Assembly (NCBI GenBank): GCA_022844015.1
Contig: JALHMO010000029.1
Span: 1-46,364, forward strand
From: Reyranella sp.
GTDB taxonomy: Bacteria > Pseudomonadota > Alphaproteobacteria > Reyranellales > Reyranellaceae
Direction of reading: 5' to 3'
DNA length: 46,364 bases
A program made the translations under genes and the position numbers. The notes below the pieces were generated by a model. The model was not told the origin of the DNA and ran no database searches. It saw only the letters and a program-made list of their open reading frames with translations. This document shows positions 1 to 8,763 of the stretch, in pieces; position 1 is the first letter of the stretch, and each line of letters starts with the position of its first letter.

Positions 1-5
1 GGCTG

Positions 6-458
6 GTGCCGAAGGGCAACCGGTACGAGGATTTCGAGGTCGGGCGGGTGTTCCGCCACCATTGGGGGCGCACCATCACCGAGTCGGAGAGCACCCTCTT
101 CTCCACCCTCACCCTGCATTTCAACCCGCACTACTACAACGCCGCCTACGCCCGTGCGCACGGCCATCCCGGCATCGTCGCCAATCCGATGCTGGTCTTC
201 ACCACGGTGTTCGGGCTGACAGTCGAGGATCTGAGCGAAGGCGGCGGGCCGTTCCTCGGCGTCAACGAGCTCGGCTTCCACCAGCCCGTCTACCCCGGCG
301 ATTCCTTGCGCGCCGAATCTGAAGTGCTCGACGGCCGCGTGTCCGACTCCCACAAGGGGTTCGCCATCGTCACCTGGCACAGCAAGGGCTTCAACCAGCG
401 CGACGAGCTCGTCATCGACTTCAAGCGCACCAACCTCGTGCGCCTCAGGAACCCATAA
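6..458 (+). CDS. MaoC-like hotdog-fold (de)hydratase, first of two paralogues
   Basis: A 150-aa single hotdog domain of the MaoC family, whose members add water to or remove it from enoyl-CoA thioesters in the cytosol. The frame opens with GTG at position 6, but the window starts there, so the true start may lie upstream. The sequence aligns without gaps to the second MaoC gene (1620-2099) through 'RTITESE...LTLHFNPHYYN' versus 'KTVEPLE...VTMNTAEGHFN'. At the position where that paralogue has His (GHFN) this protein has Tyr (HYYN), so the usual catalytic dyad seems altered. It sits 1 nt before an acyl-CoA dehydrogenase in a probable operon with a CoA-transferase and a lyase. It may be a structural partner of the second MaoC or have a different substrate. 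Family assignment is firm; substrate is unknown. Confidence 0.85.
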   Translation: MPKGNRYEDFEVGRVFRHHWGRTITESESTLFSTLTLHFNPHYYNAAYARAHGHPGIVANPMLVFTTVFGLTVEDLSEGGGPFLGVNELGFHQPVYPGDSLRAESEVLDGRVSDSHKGFAIVTWHSKGFNQRDELVIDFKRTNLVRLRNP

Positions 459-459
459 C

Positions 460-1620
460 ATGCCGTACATCACCGAAGAGCGCCGCATGATCCAGGAGCA
501 GGCGCGCGAGTTCACCCTCAACGAGGTCCTGCCGGTCGCCAACAAGCTCGACCCCGAGAAGGGCGATATCCCGATGTCGCTGCGCGACAAGATGGCCGAG
601 CTGGGCTATTTCGGCATCCTCATCCCGGAGAAGTACGGCGGCCTTGGCCTCGGCTGCTTCGAGTACTGCCTGGTCACCGAGGAGCTGTCGCGTGGCTGGA
701 TGAGCGTCGCCTCGCTGATCGCCCGCGGCAACCTGCTGATCGGCGCGCAGATGATGAGCGAGGACCAGCGCGCGCGCTACCTGCCGCGCATGGCCAAGGG
801 CGAGTTCCTCGGCGCCTTCTCGATGTCCGAGCCCAATGCCGGTTCCGACATCTCCAACATCTCCTGCCGCGCCCGCAAGGACGGCACGGGCTACCTGATC
901 AGCGGCAACAAGTACTGGTGCACTTTTGCCGACGGCGCCGACTTCCTGATCATCATCGCCCGCACCTCCGATGCGCCGGCCGGTAAGCGGCACATGGGCC
1001 TGTCGATGTTCTTCGTCGAGAAGAAGCGCGGCGAGCTGCCCAAGGGCTGCAGCGGCGCGCCGATCCCCAAGATCGGCTACTTCGGCTGGAAGACCTACGA
1101 GCTGGCGTTCGACAATTTCCGCGTCGAGGCCTCAGACATGATCGGCGAGGAAGGCCACGCCTTCTACTACGCCACCTCGGGCCTCGAGACCGCGCGTGCC
1201 CACACCGCCGCGCGCGCCATCGGGCTCGCCCAGGGAGCGCTCGACGATTCGATCGCCTATGCCAACGAACGCCGCCAGTTCGAGCGGCCGATCTCGGACT
1301 TCCAGGCCATCCGCTTCAAGATCGCCGAGATGGCGACCCAGATCGAGGCGGCGCGCCAGCTCAACTACTTCGTCTGCGAGCAGATCGACACCGGCCAGCG
1401 TTGCGACAAGGAAGCCTCGATGGTGAAGCTGTTCGCCTCGGAGATGGCCGAGCGGGTGTGCAGCGAGGGCATCCAGATCCATGGCGGCGCCGGCTACACG
1501 ACCCTGCACGCCGTCGAGCGTCACTGGCGCGATGCGCGTCTCACCAAGATATTCGAGGGCACCTCGGAGATCCAGAAGCGCATCATCTCTGATCGCCTGC
1601 TCGGTCGCGGGAGGAACTGA
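460..1620 (+). CDS. Acyl-CoA dehydrogenase (FAD-dependent)
   Basis: A 386-aa protein of standard acyl-CoA dehydrogenase length. It oxidises an acyl-CoA to the trans-2-enoyl-CoA and passes electrons to ETF. Visible signatures are the middle-domain stretch 'FSMSEPNAGSDISN' with 'GNKYWCTFADGAD', the C-terminal helical-domain segment 'YANERRQFERPISDFQ', and the terminal 'FEGTSEIQKR', whose Glu is in the position of the catalytic base of MCAD-type enzymes. The ATG at 460 follows the upstream MaoC stop by 1 nt, and its stop shares one base with the next MaoC start (TGATG), so the three genes are translationally coupled. The chain length of the substrate cannot be read from sequence; the neighbours suggest a short branched or dicarboxylic acyl-CoA. 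Confidence 0.95.
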   Translation: MPYITEERRMIQEQAREFTLNEVLPVANKLDPEKGDIPMSLRDKMAELGYFGILIPEKYGGLGLGCFEYCLVTEELSRGWMSVASLIARGNLLIGAQMMSEDQRARYLPRMAKGEFLGAFSMSEPNAGSDISNISCRARKDGTGYLISGNKYWCTFADGADFLIIIARTSDAPAGKRHMGLSMFFVEKKRGELPKGCSGAPIPKIGYFGWKTYELAFDNFRVEASDMIGEEGHAFYYATSGLETARAHTAARAIGLAQGALDDSIAYANERRQFERPISDFQAIRFKIAEMATQIEAARQLNYFVCEQIDTGQRCDKEASMVKLFASEMAERVCSEGIQIHGGAGYTTLHAVERHWRDARLTKIFEGTSEIQKRIISDRLLGRGRN

Positions 1621-2099
1621 TGAAGGTCTCCGCCCTGACCGGCAGCCACAATTATTTCGAGGACTTCACCGTCGGCGAGGTCCTGAAGCACGCGCGTGGC
1701 AAGACCGTCGAGCCGCTCGAGCAGGTGTGGATCACCAACGTGACCATGAACACCGCCGAGGGCCACTTCAACGAGCACCTGATGTCGTCGAGCCCGTGGG
1801 GCAAGCGGCTGGGCTTCGGCGGCGTCACCATCTCGATGTGCATCGGCCTCGCTGCCGAGGACACGGCCGAGAACGCCCTGATGGAGCTCGGCCTCGACAA
1901 GATCCGCCTGAGGGCCCCGGTGTTCCACGGCGACACCCTCTATTGCTACAGCGAGGTGCTGGAGACGAAGGACGCCGAGCGACCCGACGGCGGCATCGTC
2001 CGCTTCAGGCACTACGGCGTGAACCAGGACGACAAGCACGTCTTCGAGGGCGAGCGCACGGTGCTGATCAAACGCCGCAGCCACTGGGGCGAGAAGTGA
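1620..2099 (+). CDS. MaoC-like hotdog-fold (de)hydratase, second paralogue
   Basis: A 159-aa MaoC-family protein, predicted to hydrate or dehydrate an enoyl-CoA. 'NYFEDFTVGEVLKHARGKTV' is the usual N-terminal strand-turn of the family, and 'MNTAEGHFNEHLM' corresponds to the hydratase motif with the His retained, unlike the first paralogue. The start ATG overlaps the dehydrogenase stop by one base. Families with MaoC beside a CitE-like lyase and a CoA-transferase include itaconyl-CoA and mesaconyl-CoA/methylmalyl-CoA (de)hydratases, so a C5 branched dicarboxyl-CoA is a reasonable substrate guess. A heteromer with the first MaoC is possible. Function beyond the family is inference. Confidence 0.88.
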   Translation: MKVSALTGSHNYFEDFTVGEVLKHARGKTVEPLEQVWITNVTMNTAEGHFNEHLMSSSPWGKRLGFGGVTISMCIGLAAEDTAENALMELGLDKIRLRAPVFHGDTLYCYSEVLETKDAERPDGGIVRFRHYGVNQDDKHVFEGERTVLIKRRSHWGEK

Positions 2100-2134
2100 G
2101 CTCGAAGCGCCGAAGAGCCTGCAACCTCGTACAC

Positions 2135-2241
2135 CTCACCCTGAGGAGCGGCCGAAGGCCGCGTCTCGAAGGGTGGGACACGGTCGTGATGTTGCCCATC
2201 CTTCGAGACGCATCGCTGCGCGATGCTCCTCAGGATGAGGT
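2135..2241. repeat. Palindromic intergenic repeat, family A, copy 1
   Basis: Two facing arms, 'ctgaggagcggccg...gcgtctcgaagggtggg' (from 2135) and 'cccatccttcgagacgc...gctcctcaggatgagg' (to 2241), form a long imperfect inverted repeat with small internal hairpins in each arm. Highly similar units occur at 42558-42694 and 44640-44776. It lies in the 187-nt gap between the MaoC gene and the CoA-transferase gene and holds no other feature. It resembles BIME/REP-like elements that fold in mRNA between operon genes. Confidence 0.85.
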
Positions 2242-2286
2242 GGTGTGCTCCGCTGCAGTCGCGCGCCCTCGGCGAACGTCGCTCCC

Positions 2287-3507
2287 ATGACCGCCGTCCT
2301 CGGCGCGCTCGACGGGGTGCGCATCGTCGACCTGACGCAGATGCTGGCCGGGCCGTTCTGCACCATGCTGCTGGCCGACCAGGGGGCGGAGGTGATCAAG
2401 GTCGAGCCGCTCGACGGCGACCATACGCGCATCGTCGGCCCCTACCATCCTGACGACTCCCTGAAGGCGTTCGGCGGCTACTTCGCCTCGGTCAACCGCA
2501 ACAAGAAGTCGGTCGCCGTCGACCTCAAGCAGCCCGAAGGACGCGCGCTGGTGCTGCGGCTGTGCGAGGGCGCCGACGCCATCGTCGAGAACTACCGCGG
2601 CGGCGTCATGGACCGCCTGGGGCTGGGCTACGAGGCGCTGCACGAACGCTTTCCGAGGCTGGTCTATGCCACGATCCGCGGCTTCGGCGATTGGCGCACC
2701 GGCCGCAGCCCCTACACGGACTGGCCGGCCTACGACGTGGTGGCGCAGGCGTTCGGCGGCGTCATGGCGATCACCGGGCCGGACAAGGACACGCCGATGA
2801 AGGTCGGGCCGGGCATCGGCGACCTGATGCCGGCCACCATGTGCGCCGTCGGCATCGTCAGCGCCATCCTGCGCGCCCACAAGACCGGCAGGGGCCAGCT
2901 GGTCGATGTCGGCATGGTCGATGCCATCCTGTCGCTGTGCGAACGCATCGTGCACCAGCATTCCTATACCGGCGGCGTGCCCGTGCCGGAGGGCAACCAT
3001 CACCCCCTGCTCTGCCCGTTCGGCATGTTCCCGGCCAGGGATGGGTACATCACCATCGCCGCCCACGCCGACACGCATTTCCCGATCCTCTGCCGCCTGA
3101 TCGGCCGCCCCGAGCTCGGGTCCGATCCGCGCCTGGCCAGCGTCCAGGACCGCCGCGCCAACCAGGAGGAGATCATCGAGGCGGTCTCTTCCTTCACGCG
3201 CGCACGCACCAAGCAGGAGCTGCTGGACCATCTCGGCGGGCAGGTGCCGTTCGCGCCGGTCAACGACGTGCGCGACGTCTTCGCCAACCCTCATTTCGCC
3301 GCCCGCGACATGGTCGTGTCGGTGCCCCACCCCGGCCTCGACCACGAGACCAAGGTGGCCGGCGTGGCAATCAAGATGAGCGAGACCCCCGGCCGCGTGC
3401 GCCATCGCGCCCCGTTGCTGGGGGAGCATACGGACGAGTATCTGACCGGCCTCGGCCTCGGTGGCGCGGAAATTGCGCGGCTGCGGGCCGGGAAAATCGT
3501 TGCCTGA
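2287..3507 (+). CDS. Class III CoA-transferase (CaiB/BaiF family)
   Basis: A 406-aa protein starting 'MTAVLGALDGVRIVDLTQMLAGPFCTMLLADQGAEVIKVEP', the classic N-terminus of family III CoA-transferases, which move CoA between carboxylic acids through an aspartyl intermediate. The segment 'GQLVDVGMVDAILSLCERIV' contains the expected catalytic Asp (second D of VDVGMVD). The ATG at 2287 was preferred over an in-frame ATG at 2245 because the extra 14 residues do not match the family. It is followed 12 nt later by the lyase gene. In itaconate and related C5 pathways such an enzyme makes the CoA ester that MaoC hydrates and the lyase cleaves. The exact acid is unknown. Confidence 0.94.
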   Translation: MTAVLGALDGVRIVDLTQMLAGPFCTMLLADQGAEVIKVEPLDGDHTRIVGPYHPDDSLKAFGGYFASVNRNKKSVAVDLKQPEGRALVLRLCEGADAIVENYRGGVMDRLGLGYEALHERFPRLVYATIRGFGDWRTGRSPYTDWPAYDVVAQAFGGVMAITGPDKDTPMKVGPGIGDLMPATMCAVGIVSAILRAHKTGRGQLVDVGMVDAILSLCERIVHQHSYTGGVPVPEGNHHPLLCPFGMFPARDGYITIAAHADTHFPILCRLIGRPELGSDPRLASVQDRRANQEEIIEAVSSFTRARTKQELLDHLGGQVPFAPVNDVRDVFANPHFAARDMVVSVPHPGLDHETKVAGVAIKMSETPGRVRHRAPLLGEHTDEYLTGLGLGGAEIARLRAGKIVA

Positions 3508-3519
3508 GGGAGATCCGCC

Positions 3520-4434
3520 ATGACCGACCGTCCGCGCCGCGCCCGCCGCGTCCAGCTTTCCACGCCGGGATCGAGCGAGAAGATGATCCAGAAGGCGGCC
3601 GAATCGAAGGCCGACCACGTCTTCCTCGACCTGGAGGACGCTGTCGCGCCGAGCCAGAAGCGCGAGGCGCGCAAGAAGATCGTCGCGGGCCTGAAGTCGC
3701 TCGACTGGGGCAAGAAGACCCGCTGCGTGCGTATCAACGATCTCACCACCGAGTACGCCTTCGAGGACATCATCGAGGTGGTCGAGGGCGCCGGCGAGCA
3801 TCTCGACACCATCATGATGACCAAGGTCCTGACGCCGGCCGACGTGCTGTTCGCCGACAAGCTGCTGCACCAGCTCGAGAAGAAGCTGAAGCTCAGGCGC
3901 CGCATCGGCCTGGAAGCCCTGATCGAGGAGGTCGAGGGCATGCAGAACGTCGATGCCATCGCCGCCTGCACGCCGCGCCTCGAATGCCTGGTGTTCGGCA
4001 TGGGCGACTTTTCCGCCTCGATGGGCGTCACCAACAAGAACGTCGGCGAGACCGACGGCTATCCCGGCGACATCTGGCACTACGCCCGTTTTCGCCTGGT
4101 CATGGCCTGCCGCGCCGCCGGCATCGATCCGGTCGACGGGCCGTTCGCCGATTTCCGCAATCCCGACGCCTATCGCGAGGAGTGCAAGCGCTCGATGATC
4201 CTGGGCTGCGTCGGCAAGTGGGCCATCCATCCTTCGCAGATCGGCATCGCCCTCGACGTCTACTCGCCCAAGAAAGAGGACGTCGAACGCGCGCGCATGC
4301 TCGAGAAGGCCTACGCCGAGGCCGAGGCCAAGGGCCTGGGCGCCATCAACGTCGACGGCATCATGGTCGACGTCGCCTCGATCCGCATCCTGCGCAACAC
4401 GGTGCTGAACAAGGCCGACCTGTTCGGAATGTAG
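3520..4434 (+). CDS. HpcH/HpaI-CitE family lyase (malyl-CoA/citramalyl-CoA lyase-like)
   Basis: A 304-aa TIM-barrel lyase. 'HVFLDLEDAVAPSQKREARKKI' carries the family's acidic residues, 'CVRIND' the CoA/substrate-binding Arg, 'EALIEEVEGMQNVDAI' the metal-binding Glu and 'FGMGDFSASMG' the second metal ligand. The late segment 'VDGPFADF...GKWAIHPSQI' is typical of the L-malyl-CoA/beta-methylmalyl-CoA lyase branch, not the CitE subunit of citrate lyase. Expected chemistry is Mg-dependent retro-Claisen cleavage to acetyl-CoA or propionyl-CoA plus pyruvate or glyoxylate. It ends the CoA block and is followed by a TRAP transporter. Malyl-CoA, methylmalyl-CoA and citramalyl-CoA remain alternatives. 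Confidence 0.92.
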   Translation: MTDRPRRARRVQLSTPGSSEKMIQKAAESKADHVFLDLEDAVAPSQKREARKKIVAGLKSLDWGKKTRCVRINDLTTEYAFEDIIEVVEGAGEHLDTIMMTKVLTPADVLFADKLLHQLEKKLKLRRRIGLEALIEEVEGMQNVDAIAACTPRLECLVFGMGDFSASMGVTNKNVGETDGYPGDIWHYARFRLVMACRAAGIDPVDGPFADFRNPDAYREECKRSMILGCVGKWAIHPSQIGIALDVYSPKKEDVERARMLEKAYAEAEAKGLGAINVDGIMVDVASIRILRNTVLNKADLFGM

Positions 4435-4689
4435 TCCGCCCTGCGGTTCCGATTCGGCCTCGCCGGGCAGGCGTCCACGATGTCCCGGCCGACATCGCAC
4501 TTGATGCGCAGCGGGCGAGGCCCGAAGATGCCGCCGGCGCCCCGGCTCGCGCTGCGGGAACGGGGAGCAGTCGACATGGAAGACGACACATCGGCGTCGT
4601 ATGTGGGCTAATTCTGCGTAACACCGGGCTCGGCACGGCGGACAACTCGAGCCGCCGCCGGGACAACGGATGACTTAGGGAGGATAGTG

Positions 4690-5712
4690 ATGCTGAGAAG
4701 GACCCTGCTGGGCGGCGCCGCCGCGGCTACGGTGGCAAGCCCCGCGCTGGTGCGCGGACAGGAGCCCCTCAAGATGCGTCTGTCGCTCGACACCTCGGCG
4801 GCCCACACGCGCACCTTGCAGATGACGAGCTTCGCCCAGGAGCTGGAGAAGGTCGCCAGCGGCAAGATCAAGGTCGAGGTCTTTCACTCGGCCCAGCTGT
4901 TCCGCGACCGCGACGTCGGCAAGGCCCTGCGCCAGGGCGGTGCCGAGATGGGCGTTCCGGGGCCGTGGAACCTCACCGGCATCGAGGCCAACCTCGATAT
5001 CACGCAGTCCCCGGCGTTCTACGGACGCACGGCGAGCGAGGTCTACAAGGTCATCGATGGCGACGTCGGCCGCACCCTGAATGGCATGCTGGAGAAGAAG
5101 CTCGGCGTGCATATCCTCGGCAAGTGGCTCGACCTCGGCGCCTCCCACACCTTCTCGACCGCCAAGCCTCTCAACAGCCCCGAGGATCTCAAGGGCCTCA
5201 AGATCCGGACATCGGGCGGCGCGGGGCAGATGGTCCGGGTGAAGTTCTTCGAGGGCGTGCCCAACTTCACCGCCTGGCCGGACGTGCCGCTGGCGCTGAG
5301 CCAGGGGACGTTCGACGCGCTGTTCACCACCAACGAGAGCGTCAAGTCGGCCAAGCTGTGGGATTCCGGGGTCAAGTTCACGCTGCAGGATCACCAGTTC
5401 TTCGCCCAGTACATTCCGATGCTGAGCGAGACGTTCTGGAAGAAGCTGGGGCCGGACCTGCAGAAGGTCGTGACGGGCCTGTGGGCCTCCAAGGTCGACG
5501 TCTGGCGCAAGGACATGGCGGCCAGCCAGACGGAGTCGTTCGAGATCCTGCAGAAGGCCGGCATCAAGGCGGTGACGCCCGATGCCGCGACGCTCGAGGC
5601 CACGCGCAAGCGGCTGATGACCACGCAGGACGCCGTCATCAAGGAGCTCAAGCTCGACCCCGCCCTGGTCGCCCAGGCAAACGCGGCGCTGGGCATCAGC
5701 GGCAAGAGCTGA
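4690..5712 (+). CDS. dctP: TRAP transporter solute-binding subunit (DctP family)
   Basis: A 340-aa periplasmic binding protein. The N-terminus 'MLRRTLLGGAAAATVASPALVRGQ' is an export signal with adjacent arginines, possibly Tat-type. The mature part shows DctP features: 'PLKMRLSLDTSAAHTRTLQMTSFAQELEKVASGKIKVEVFHSAQLF', 'EDLKGLKIRTSGG' and 'TFDALFTTNES'. The ATG at 4690 lies 6 nt after GGGAGG (4678-4683); an adjacent GTG at 4687 is closer than ideal. The 250-nt upstream gap (4435-4689) shows no other gene and probably holds the promoter. With the next two genes it forms a sodium-driven importer of carboxylates. The link to the upstream CoA genes suggests a C4-C5 acid, which is inference. Confidence 0.93.
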   Translation: MLRRTLLGGAAAATVASPALVRGQEPLKMRLSLDTSAAHTRTLQMTSFAQELEKVASGKIKVEVFHSAQLFRDRDVGKALRQGGAEMGVPGPWNLTGIEANLDITQSPAFYGRTASEVYKVIDGDVGRTLNGMLEKKLGVHILGKWLDLGASHTFSTAKPLNSPEDLKGLKIRTSGGAGQMVRVKFFEGVPNFTAWPDVPLALSQGTFDALFTTNESVKSAKLWDSGVKFTLQDHQFFAQYIPMLSETFWKKLGPDLQKVVTGLWASKVDVWRKDMAASQTESFEILQKAGIKAVTPDAATLEATRKRLMTTQDAVIKELKLDPALVAQANAALGISGKS

Positions 5713-5787
5713 ACGACCTGAGCGGCGGGCTCGCCCGATCGCCGGGCGCCCGTCGCTTTCACCGCTCGGGGAAACGTGGGGTTTCGC

Positions 5788-6291
5788 ATGCTCGAAGCAT
5801 GGGACAAGGTCGAGCGTTGGCTGATCGGCCTGCTGGGAGCGCTCGGCCTGGTCGTCTACCTGACCCAGATCATCGGTCGCTACGTCACGACGGCGATCGA
5901 TTTCTCGGTCGCCGAGGAGCTGACGGTCTACATCATCATCTGGGCCGCCTTCCTGGTGGCCAGCCTGCTGGTGCGCGAGGACGGCCATGTGCGCGCCGAC
6001 CTGCTGATACGCATGCTGCGCCCCGAGCGCCAGCGCTGGATCGAGGTCGCCAACTGCGGCATCGCCCTCGGCTTCTGCCTCGGGCTCACCTGGTACGGCT
6101 GGCTGGTGGCCTACGATTCCTTCGATCTCGGTGAGCGCAGCAACACCGCGCTCGGCTTCCCGCTCTGGATCTACTACGCCTCGTTGCCGGTCTCGGCCGC
6201 GCTGATGTCGATGCGTTACGCCCGGCGGCTCTGGCAGTTCTGCTTCGCCTTCGATCCGGCGACCATGGAAGTCCACTCGGGGCGCGAATAG
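5788..6291 (+). CDS. dctQ: TRAP transporter small membrane subunit (DctQ family)
   Basis: A 167-aa four-helix membrane protein ('MLEAWDKVERWLIGLLGALGLVVYLTQIIGRY...') with the DctQ hallmarks: an early helix followed by 'FSVAEELTVYIIIWAAFLVASLLVREDGHVRADLL'. It bridges the binding protein and the large DctM subunit in the inner membrane. ATG 5788 was chosen; an in-frame GTG at 5776 adds four residues and cannot be excluded. It ends 2 nt before dctM. Confidence 0.92.
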   Translation: MLEAWDKVERWLIGLLGALGLVVYLTQIIGRYVTTAIDFSVAEELTVYIIIWAAFLVASLLVREDGHVRADLLIRMLRPERQRWIEVANCGIALGFCLGLTWYGWLVAYDSFDLGERSNTALGFPLWIYYASLPVSAALMSMRYARRLWQFCFAFDPATMEVHSGRE

Positions 6292-6293
6292 TC

Positions 6294-7568
6294 ATGACCA
6301 AGCTGTTCGCCGCCGTCTTCTTCGTCCTGCTCGGCATGGGCCTGCCGATCTGGCTGGTGCTCGGCGTCTCGGCCGGCTCGATGTTCGCCATCGAGGGCAA
6401 GCCGCTGGTCGGCATCGCCCAGAAGATGCTCGACGAGCTCAACTCGACGACGCTGCTGGCCGTGCCGTTCTTCGTCATGGCCGCCTCGTTCATGCAGCGC
6501 GGCGGCATCGCCAAGGCGCTGGTCGACGTCGCGGCGGCCTGGGTCGGCAACGTGCGCGGCGGGCTCGGCGTGGTCTGCGTCGCGGCCTGCGCCATGTTCG
6601 CGGCGATCTGCGGCTCCTCCGTCGCCACCGCGCTCGCCATGGGCACGATCCTGATTCCGGCGATGATCGAGCGCAAGTACGACCGGCCCTTCGCGCTCGG
6701 CGTCACCGCCGCCTCGGGCACGCTGGGCATCCTGATCCCGCCCAGCCTGCCGCTGATCCTCTATGCGATCATCGCCGACGAGTCGGTACCGCGGCTGTTC
6801 CTCGCGGGCGTCATCCCGGGCCTGATGCAGGCATCGTTCTTCGTCCTCTACGTGCTGTGGTACGGACGCCGCCACAACCTGGCGGCCGAGCCGCCGCGCT
6901 CGCGCGAGGAATTCTGGCGGGTCAACCTCAACGCCATCCCGGCCCTCTCGATGCCCGTTATCATCGCCGTCGGCATCTACGGCGGCTGGGTGACGACGAC
7001 GGAGACCGCGGCGCTGGCGGCCGCGGTGGCCCTGCTGATCAGCCTGTTCTACTACAAGGGCTTCAAGCTGTCGGAGACGCTGTCGGTGATCGGCGAGTCG
7101 ATCAAGAACGCCGGCACCATCATGATCATCATCGCCACGGCGCTGGCGTTCGGCCACTGGATCACGGAGTCGGGAATCCCGGCGGCCCTGGTGCAGTTCA
7201 TCCGCGACAACGGCTTCTCCGCCTGGCAGTTCCTGCTCGCCATCAACCTCATGCTGCTCGTGCTCGGCATGTTCCTCGAGGTCGCCTCGATCCTGCTGAT
7301 CACCATGCCGATCCTGATACCGGTGCTGAAGCCGCTGGGCATCGACCCGGTGCATTTCGCGATCGTCGTCACGGTCAACATGGAGCTTGCGCTGATCACC
7401 GCCCCGGTCGGCCTCAATCTCTACGTTCTCGCCACGGTGTCCAGAACGCCGCTCGCCACCGTCATCAAGGGGGTCAATCCCTTCCTCGTCCTGATGGTCG
7501 GCCTGCTCATTGCCATCACCTATCTGCCGGACCTCAGCCTGTGGCTGCCCCGCCTGGTCTATGGATGA
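6294..7568 (+). CDS. dctM: TRAP transporter large permease subunit (DctM family)
   Basis: A 424-aa hydrophobic protein with about 12 membrane segments. The repeated re-entrant motif is clear in 'SGTLGILIPPSLPLILYAIIADESVPRLFLAGVIPGL' and the second half 'LEVASILLITMPILIPVLKPLGIDPVHFAIVVTVNMELALITAPVGLNLYV'. It carries the substrate and Na+ pathway of the TRAP system. The gene follows dctQ by 2 nt, and its last 8 nt overlap the next MFS gene. Confidence 0.96.
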   Translation: MTKLFAAVFFVLLGMGLPIWLVLGVSAGSMFAIEGKPLVGIAQKMLDELNSTTLLAVPFFVMAASFMQRGGIAKALVDVAAAWVGNVRGGLGVVCVAACAMFAAICGSSVATALAMGTILIPAMIERKYDRPFALGVTAASGTLGILIPPSLPLILYAIIADESVPRLFLAGVIPGLMQASFFVLYVLWYGRRHNLAAEPPRSREEFWRVNLNAIPALSMPVIIAVGIYGGWVTTTETAALAAAVALLISLFYYKGFKLSETLSVIGESIKNAGTIMIIIATALAFGHWITESGIPAALVQFIRDNGFSAWQFLLAINLMLLVLGMFLEVASILLITMPILIPVLKPLGIDPVHFAIVVTVNMELALITAPVGLNLYVLATVSRTPLATVIKGVNPFLVLMVGLLIAITYLPDLSLWLPRLVYG

Positions 7569-8763
7569 GCCGCGCGCCGAGCTGAAGACCGCCCTCCTGC
7601 CAGTGGGGGCCATGCTCGGCACCCAGATCGCGATCTCGCTCGCCGTGCTGGCACTCGGCGTCCTGATGCCCGCCGTCGCGCGCGACCTGGCCGTGGACCC
7701 CAAGCTGATCGGCGGTTTCACGGCCATCACCTATGCGGTCGCCGCGGCGATTGCCCTGGGCAGCGCCGGAGCGATCGCCCGGCTCGGCGCCGTCCGGGTC
7801 TGCCAGCTCGCCATGGTGGCGGCCGCCGCAGGGCTGGCCGTAGCCGCGGCCGCCTCGCTCGTGGCGATGGTCGTCGCGGTCGTGCTGATCGGGCTCGCCC
7901 AGGGACCGATCAATCCGGCCTCGGCGCACATCCTCAGCCAGCGCGTGCCGCGGCGCTGGTTCAGCCTGGTCTTCTCGATCAAGCAGACTGGCGTTCCGGT
8001 CGGTTTCGCCGCCGCCGGCATCGTGCTGCCGCTGCTGCTCGGCTGGGTCGGCTGGCGCGGCGCCTCCCTGGTCGCCGGGGCAGCGCTCCTCGCCGGCGCG
8101 CTTGCGCTCGGCCTGCTGCGCCGCCGCCTCGATGCCGCGATGACGCCGCCCGGCCCGTCACCCGGCATCTGGCGTTCCTTCCGCTTCGTCATCGGGCACC
8201 CGGCGCTGCGCGTGCTCGGCCTGTCGGCGCTGATCTATGTCGTCGCCCAGCACACTTTCACGTTTTTCCTCGTCACCTATCTCTACGAGCATTGCCGGCT
8301 CGACATCGCCCAGGCCGGCTTCCTGCTTTTCCTGGCGCAGATGGCCGGCACCGCGCAGCGCCTGGTGCTGGGGGCGCTGGGGGACCGCATGCCGCGCATG
8401 ATGCTGCTCGGGTGGACCGGCCTCGCCATCGCCGCCGGCGCCGCGGCCACGTCGCTGATCGCGACCGACACGCCCTACTGGCTGATCGCCGTCATCGTCG
8501 TTGCCTACGGAACGGTGGTGATCAGCTGGAACGGCGTGTCGATCGCCGAGTTCGCCCACCTCGCGCCGACAGGACAGGTCGCGGCGGTGGCGGCGGTGCA
8601 GACGGCGCTGGCCTTCTCGGGGGCGGTGCTCGGACCGCCCCTGTTCGCCGCCATCGCCGCGCTGGCGGGCTATCGCGCGGCCTTCCTCGCCGTGGCCGGC
8701 ATCGTCCTGATTGCCGCGCTCTGGCAGGTCTCGAGCGCCCGGGCCCTCCGCAAGTCCGCCTAG
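7561..8763 (+). CDS. MFS transporter (12-TM)
   Basis: A 400-aa major facilitator superfamily permease. Two six-helix halves are evident, with 'AIALGSAGAIARLGAVRVCQLAMVAAAAG' in the first half and 'LAQMAGTAQRLVLGALGDRMPRMMLLGWTG' at the equivalent loop of the second half. The start ATG at 7561 lies inside the dctM stop region (8-nt overlap), indicating translational coupling; an earlier in-frame start at 7510 would lie deep in dctM and adds no family-like sequence. It could export or import a compound related to the TRAP substrate, but its substrate cannot be inferred from sequence. Confidence 0.92.
   Translation: MDEPRAELKTALLPVGAMLGTQIAISLAVLALGVLMPAVARDLAVDPKLIGGFTAITYAVAAAIALGSAGAIARLGAVRVCQLAMVAAAAGLAVAAAASLVAMVVAVVLIGLAQGPINPASAHILSQRVPRRWFSLVFSIKQTGVPVGFAAAGIVLPLLLGWVGWRGASLVAGAALLAGALALGLLRRRLDAAMTPPGPSPGIWRSFRFVIGHPALRVLGLSALIYVVAQHTFTFFLVTYLYEHCRLDIAQAGFLLFLAQMAGTAQRLVLGALGDRMPRMMLLGWTGLAIAAGAAATSLIATDTPYWLIAVIVVAYGTVVISWNGVSIAEFAHLAPTGQVAAVAAVQTALAFSGAVLGPPLFAAIAALAGYRAAFLAVAGIVLIAALWQVSSARALRKSA

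Noticed and set aside
2230..4500. 756-codon reverse-strand open frame
   Set aside because: Shadow of the CoA-transferase and lyase genes, with Arg/Asp/Gly/Ala-rich noise and no domain.
4435..4689. Small gene between lyase and dctP
   Set aside because: Open frames here are tails of shadow frames, with no ribosome site or conserved motif; likely promoter region only.
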